A DNA stretch of 64,000 nt from JAXGPX01 sp040766745 (GTDB taxonomy: Bacteria > Bacillota > Sulfobacillia > Fermentithermobacillales > Fermentithermobacillaceae). Where the stretch lies: assembly GCA_040766745.1 (NCBI GenBank), contig JAXGPX010000001.1:434001-498000 (forward strand), read 5' to 3'. Shown one piece after another: positions 61,046-64,000 of this stretch. Below the pieces are notes generated by a model. That model ran no database searches. It was not told the origin of the DNA and was given only the letters and a program-made list of their open reading frames with translations. A program made the translations under genes and the position numbers. How positions within the stretch are numbered: the stretch's first letter is position 1; the number at the start of each line of letters is the position of its first letter.

Positions 61046-62145
61046 TAAATTCCCTCCACAGGGGCTCTACCTGATACCTGGTATACATAGGCTAAGACCT
61101 GGGCTACGGCCTGGTACAGTTCTTCAGGGATAAGGTCACCAATATCTGCTGCCCTGTACAATGCCTGGGCTAAAGGAGGGTCTTCCATTATGTAGATATT
61201 GCTCTCTTCAGCCAGGGCTCGTATTCTAAGAGCCAAATTATCCAGGCCTTTTGCCACAACTTTAGGGGCAGGGTCTTGTTCCATGTCGTATTTGAGTGCC
61301 ACTGCATAGTGGGTGGGGTTAACTAGGACTACATCAGCTGAAGGCACTTCCTGCATCATTCTTCGCATGGCAATCCTCCGCTGCCTTTGCCTGATGGCCT
61401 GCCTCACTTCGGGCTTGCCTTCAGTATCCTTCATTTCTTCTCTAATCTCCTGATGGCTCATCATAAGGCTCTTTTCGTATTCCCACCACTGGTACACATA
61501 GTCCAGGGCCCCGATTGCGATTAGCGCTATGCTTGAGTTAATCAAGATCCTCTCAATTGCCCTTGCTACGATTGCAGTTGATTGCGGTAGGTCAGCAATC
61601 ATCAGTGCAGATAGCTGGGGCCATACAGACTTGATGGTCCTCCAGGTTACCATGCTAACCAGAAGAATCTTTGCTATCGATCTTCCAAGTGCCTGAAGAG
61701 ACCTTCTCGAAAAAATCCGTTTGAACCCCTCCAAAGGATTGAGGCGCTTAAAATCGGGAAGCAGCAGGTTAGGGTTTGCTGAGAACCCTACCTGAAGAAC
61801 AGAGGCACCGATTCCGAATACTGTAGCTGCTGCCATTACCGGAAGGCTTGCCAGGCCAAATGTAAGAAGTACATCGGCCATTGCTTTCGACGCCCACTCT
61901 ATGCTTGGCTCAGGGGGTATTGAAGCTGACCATATTTCAGATGACTTTCTGGTTATCAGTCCCGTGCTGAATTTCAGGCTTAATTTCAGAGCGATCACAG
62001 CACAAAAGATGCTTACAGCCGAAGTGAGATCTTGGCTGGAAAATACCTGTCCCTTATCCCTGGCCATTTGCCGCCGCCTGGGAGTTGCAGGTTCCTTCTT
62101 TTCATCAGAAAACAGCTGCAGATCAATTTCCGTGTATGAAGTCAT
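61045..62145 (-). CDS. flhB: Flagellar export switch protein FlhB
   Basis: Substrate-specificity switch of the export apparatus, 366 aa. Four membrane spans and a cytoplasmic domain with the self-cleavage site NPTH (VLVNPTHYAVALKYD). The N terminus is hydrophilic and basic (EKKEPATPRRRQMARDKGQV). It overlaps fliR by ATGA and flhA by TAATG. Confidence 0.97.
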   Translation of the reverse strand: MTSYTEIDLQLFSDEKKEPATPRRRQMARDKGQVFSSQDLTSAVSIFCAVIALKLSLKFSTGLITRKSSEIWSASIPPEPSIEWASKAMADVLLTFGLASLPVMAAATVFGIGASVLQVGFSANPNLLLPDFKRLNPLEGFKRIFSRRSLQALGRSIAKILLVSMVTWRTIKSVWPQLSALMIADLPQSTAIVARAIERILINSSIALIAIGALDYVYQWWEYEKSLMMSHQEIREEMKDTEGKPEVRQAIRQRQRRIAMRRMMQEVPSADVVLVNPTHYAVALKYDMEQDPAPKVVAKGLDNLALRIRALAEESNIYIMEDPPLAQALYRAADIGDLIPEELYQAVAQVLAYVYQVSGRAPVEGI

Positions 62146-62909
62146 TTACTCATGGCTCCTAGTAGGCTTTCCAGAAGGTGTTCCATGGAAAGCGTAATTT
62201 CTTCTGTGAACACTCCGTAAAACACTATTGAAGCAGACATGATACCCAGCCCTACAAGGGTCTTGATAGGGATCCCCACCACGAACATGTTCATTTGAGG
62301 TACTGTCCTGGCAATTGCACCTAGGGCAAAATCTACAATCAGCGCTGAAGCCCATACAGGGCATGAAAGTATTAAGGCGGTTTTCAGCATACTTGATGCG
62401 GCTCCCAATCCTATCTGTGGCCAGGCTGCCGGGATAGTGGCAGCTCCTGCCGGTACTATTTCAAATGACTTGAACAATGCCTTGATAAAGAGATGATGGC
62501 CATCAATTCCAAGGAACACTAAAATCATTAACAGGTACTTGAAAATTCCCAGTATAGGGGATGGTTGTCCGTACTGGGGGTCGATTACATTGGCCATTCC
62601 AAAACCTATCTCCATGTCTGCAATATGCCCGGCAGTCTCTATGGCAGCCATCATCACAGAGCCGCAAAAGCCCAGAAGCAAGCCAAGCACTATTTCGCCG
62701 GCAGCGGCTACAACGAAACCTCCAATAGAATGAGGAGAGGGAGCTACAGGTATGATTAACCAAAGGAGATACCCCATGATTAAAGACATTGTGACCTTCA
62801 CACTCCAAGGTATATACTTGGTTCCAATGACCGGGGCCGTTATAAAAAGGCCTGTAGTACGAAGGACAATCCACATAAACGGAAAGACAGCTTTGAGCCA
62901 AACGTCCAC
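62142..62909 (-). CDS. fliR: Flagellar export protein FliR
   Basis: Export gate membrane protein, 255 aa with six spans. I take the GTG 5 nt after GGGGGAGG, which gives the normal family length; the open frame runs 29 codons further. Conserved FliR segments are ETAGHIADMEIGFGMANVIDPQYGQPSPILG. Confidence 0.93.
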   Translation of the reverse strand: MDVWLKAVFPFMWIVLRTTGLFITAPVIGTKYIPWSVKVTMSLIMGYLLWLIIPVAPSPHSIGGFVVAAAGEIVLGLLLGFCGSVMMAAIETAGHIADMEIGFGMANVIDPQYGQPSPILGIFKYLLMILVFLGIDGHHLFIKALFKSFEIVPAGAATIPAAWPQIGLGAASSMLKTALILSCPVWASALIVDFALGAIARTVPQMNMFVVGIPIKTLVGLGIMSASIVFYGVFTEEITLSMEHLLESLLGAMSK

Positions 62910-62946
62910 CTGTACCTCCCCCTTTCGTCTGTTTTTAGCCTGGTAA

Positions 62947-63213
62947 CTAAATAAGAACCGGCAGCTTCTCGAGAAGCCTCTGGGTGAAGTCGACAAGAGT
63001 TTTTAGCATCCACCCGCCCAAAACCATAATCGATAGCATGACGGCGATTATCTTTGGAACAAAACTAAGAGTTTGGTCATGAATCTGAGTGGTAGCCTGG
63101 AATATGGATACCAGTAGGCCAACAACGATTGAGACTACCAAGGACGGCATGGCTACCAGCATTGTAGTTGCCAGAGTCTCTTTTCCGATTGATATTACTT
63201 GATCCAGTGTCAC
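62947..63213 (-). CDS. fliQ: Flagellar export protein FliQ
   Basis: 88-aa export gate protein with two membrane spans (about 17-38 and 50-72), including SIFQATTQIHDQTLSFVPKI. Normal size. It lies 37 bp before fliR and 46 bp after fliP. Confidence 0.95.
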   Translation of the reverse strand: MTLDQVISIGKETLATTMLVAMPSLVVSIVVGLLVSIFQATTQIHDQTLSFVPKIIAVMLSIMVLGGWMLKTLVDFTQRLLEKLPVLI

Positions 63214-63259
63214 CTAAAATCCCCTCCCCGGCCTTTTACTTGAATCCCGGCAACCCGGG

Positions 63260-64000
63260 CTACCTGAAACTTCCTATTAGTGACTTGGTAATCAGGTTCC
63301 AACCGTCTACCAGGACAAACAGCAATAGTTTGAATGGCAGTGATATTAGTACCGGCGGAAGCATAAGCATGCCCATTGACATCAAGGTTGAAGCCACAAC
63401 CATGTCAATGACCAAGAACGGCAAGAACAAGATAAATCCCATCTCAAAGGCAGTTTTTAACTCAGATATGGCAAAAGCAGGGACGATTTGGGTGAGTGAC
63501 ATCTCTTCAGGTGTAGAAGGGATTTCTGCCTGCCCCATCTCAATGAAAAGCGCCAGGTCGTTTTCTCGGGTCTGTTTCAACATGAATTCCTTGACCGGCT
63601 CTTGCCCAAGGGAAATAGCTTCTTGAGCCGTTATTTCACCTGACATATATGGAGTGACGGCTGCTTCATTGATCTGCCCCCAGGTTGGCGTCATTATGAA
63701 AAACGTAAGCAAAAGGGCCAGGCCAATTAGTACCTGGTTTGGCGGTGTCTGTTGTGTGCCCATGCCAGCCCTGAGGAACGAAAACACAATAGCTATTCTC
63801 GTAAAAGACGTTGTAAGGATAAGAATTGCAGGAGCCAGGGTCAATACAGTAAGGATTGCCAGGATCCCTAGGGCGTTCAATAGCCCGCCCTGGCCTGATT
63901 CGCCATCAATCCGAATGTCAATGTTAGGAATGATGTTGTCAGGAGCAGCCAACACATACTGCTGCAAGCAACATGCGAAAAAAATGACCAGGGCTATACA
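63260..64000 (-). CDS. fliP: Flagellar export protein FliP (start beyond window)
   Basis: Export gate protein, partial at the right edge. The visible part includes LNALGILAILTVLTLAPAILILTTSFTRI, TPPNQVLIGLALLLTFF, and the C-terminal FLPFLVIDMVVASTLMSMGM. The longest ATG/TTG frame inside the window begins at 63967, but the reading frame stays open to 64000 and encodes a hydrophobic stretch (CIALVIFFACC) ahead of QQYVLAAP. That is a signal peptide typical of FliP, so the real start is outside. Upstream flagellar genes probably continue beyond 64 kb. Confidence 0.93.
   Translation of the reverse strand, partial: CIALVIFFACCLQQYVLAAPDNIIPNIDIRIDGESGQGGLLNALGILAILTVLTLAPAILILTTSFTRIAIVFSFLRAGMGTQQTPPNQVLIGLALLLTFFIMTPTWGQINEAAVTPYMSGEITAQEAISLGQEPVKEFMLKQTRENDLALFIEMGQAEIPSTPEEMSLTQIVPAFAISELKTAFEMGFILFLPFLVIDMVVASTLMSMGMLMLPPVLISLPFKLLLFVLVDGWNLITKSLIGSFR

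Noticed and set aside
1..64000. CRISPR arrays, insertion sequences, prophage or attachment sites
   Set aside because: No regularly spaced direct repeats, transposase, integrase or phage structural genes were seen in either strand.

Overview
The window is a dense bacterial chromosome segment of about 47% G+C by eye, with almost all genes on the minus strand. RNase Y, PolC, a PyrR-regulated pyr operon, a T-box in front of ileS, RqcH, the YprA/YprB (MrfA) pair, two DacF/DacA-type carboxypeptidases and a rpsB-tsf-pyrH-frr-uppS-cdsA-dxr-rseP-ispG-polC cluster all point to Bacillota. A clostridia-like, flagellated lineage is likely. I see no insertion sequences, prophage genes or CRISPR array; this is core chromosome.

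Layout. 1-6.9 kb (minus): rny, recX, recA, thpR and cinA (a DNA-repair neighbourhood common in Firmicutes), then a short FtsH-like protease coupled to a single-span membrane protein. 7-16 kb: a cell-wall amidase, the divergent mrfA-yprB pair with a degenerate NodB-fold protein, a D,D-carboxypeptidase, a RodZ-like protein and asnS. 16.7-23.9 kb: a UPF0182 membrane protein, an M20 amidohydrolase, a lone urocanate hydratase, a HAD phosphatase and a small unknown protein. 23.9-34.3 kb: rqcH (plus), then pyrRBCKD with a PyrR attenuator, and ileS with an Ile T-box and a tRNA-Leu(GAG) upstream. 34.5-43.9 kb is mixed: a sigma-54 activator, patatin, DUF3048 lipoprotein, meso-DAP dehydrogenase, carbamate kinase, a second carboxypeptidase, a DUF523 protein, tRNA-Leu(CAG), a roughly 180-nt structured RNA resembling 6S RNA, and an ECF S component. 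44-56 kb (minus) is the translation, envelope and isoprenoid cluster ending in polC. 56-64 kb (minus) is part of a flagellar export operon, fliP-fliQ-fliR-flhB-flhA-pilZ-fliA-fapA, and runs off the right edge.

How it fits together. Two isoprenoid genes (dxr, ispG) sit with uppS and cdsA, supplying the lipid carrier and phospholipid precursors, next to the intramembrane protease RseP. The pyr operon makes UMP precursors and PyrH phosphorylates UMP. The flagellar block couples the type III export gate (FliPQR, FlhAB) to sigma-28 and a c-di-GMP sensor.

Most notable points: a PolC that cleanly lacks its embedded 3'-5' exonuclease domain; an FtsH-like protease without an extracytoplasmic domain, coupled to a small membrane partner; dxr apparently starting at CTG inside the upstream stop codon; and two places (rpsB, dacF) where inverted repeats cover the ribosome binding site. 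Start codons were chosen by Shine-Dalgarno spacing, so many coordinates differ from the longest open frame.
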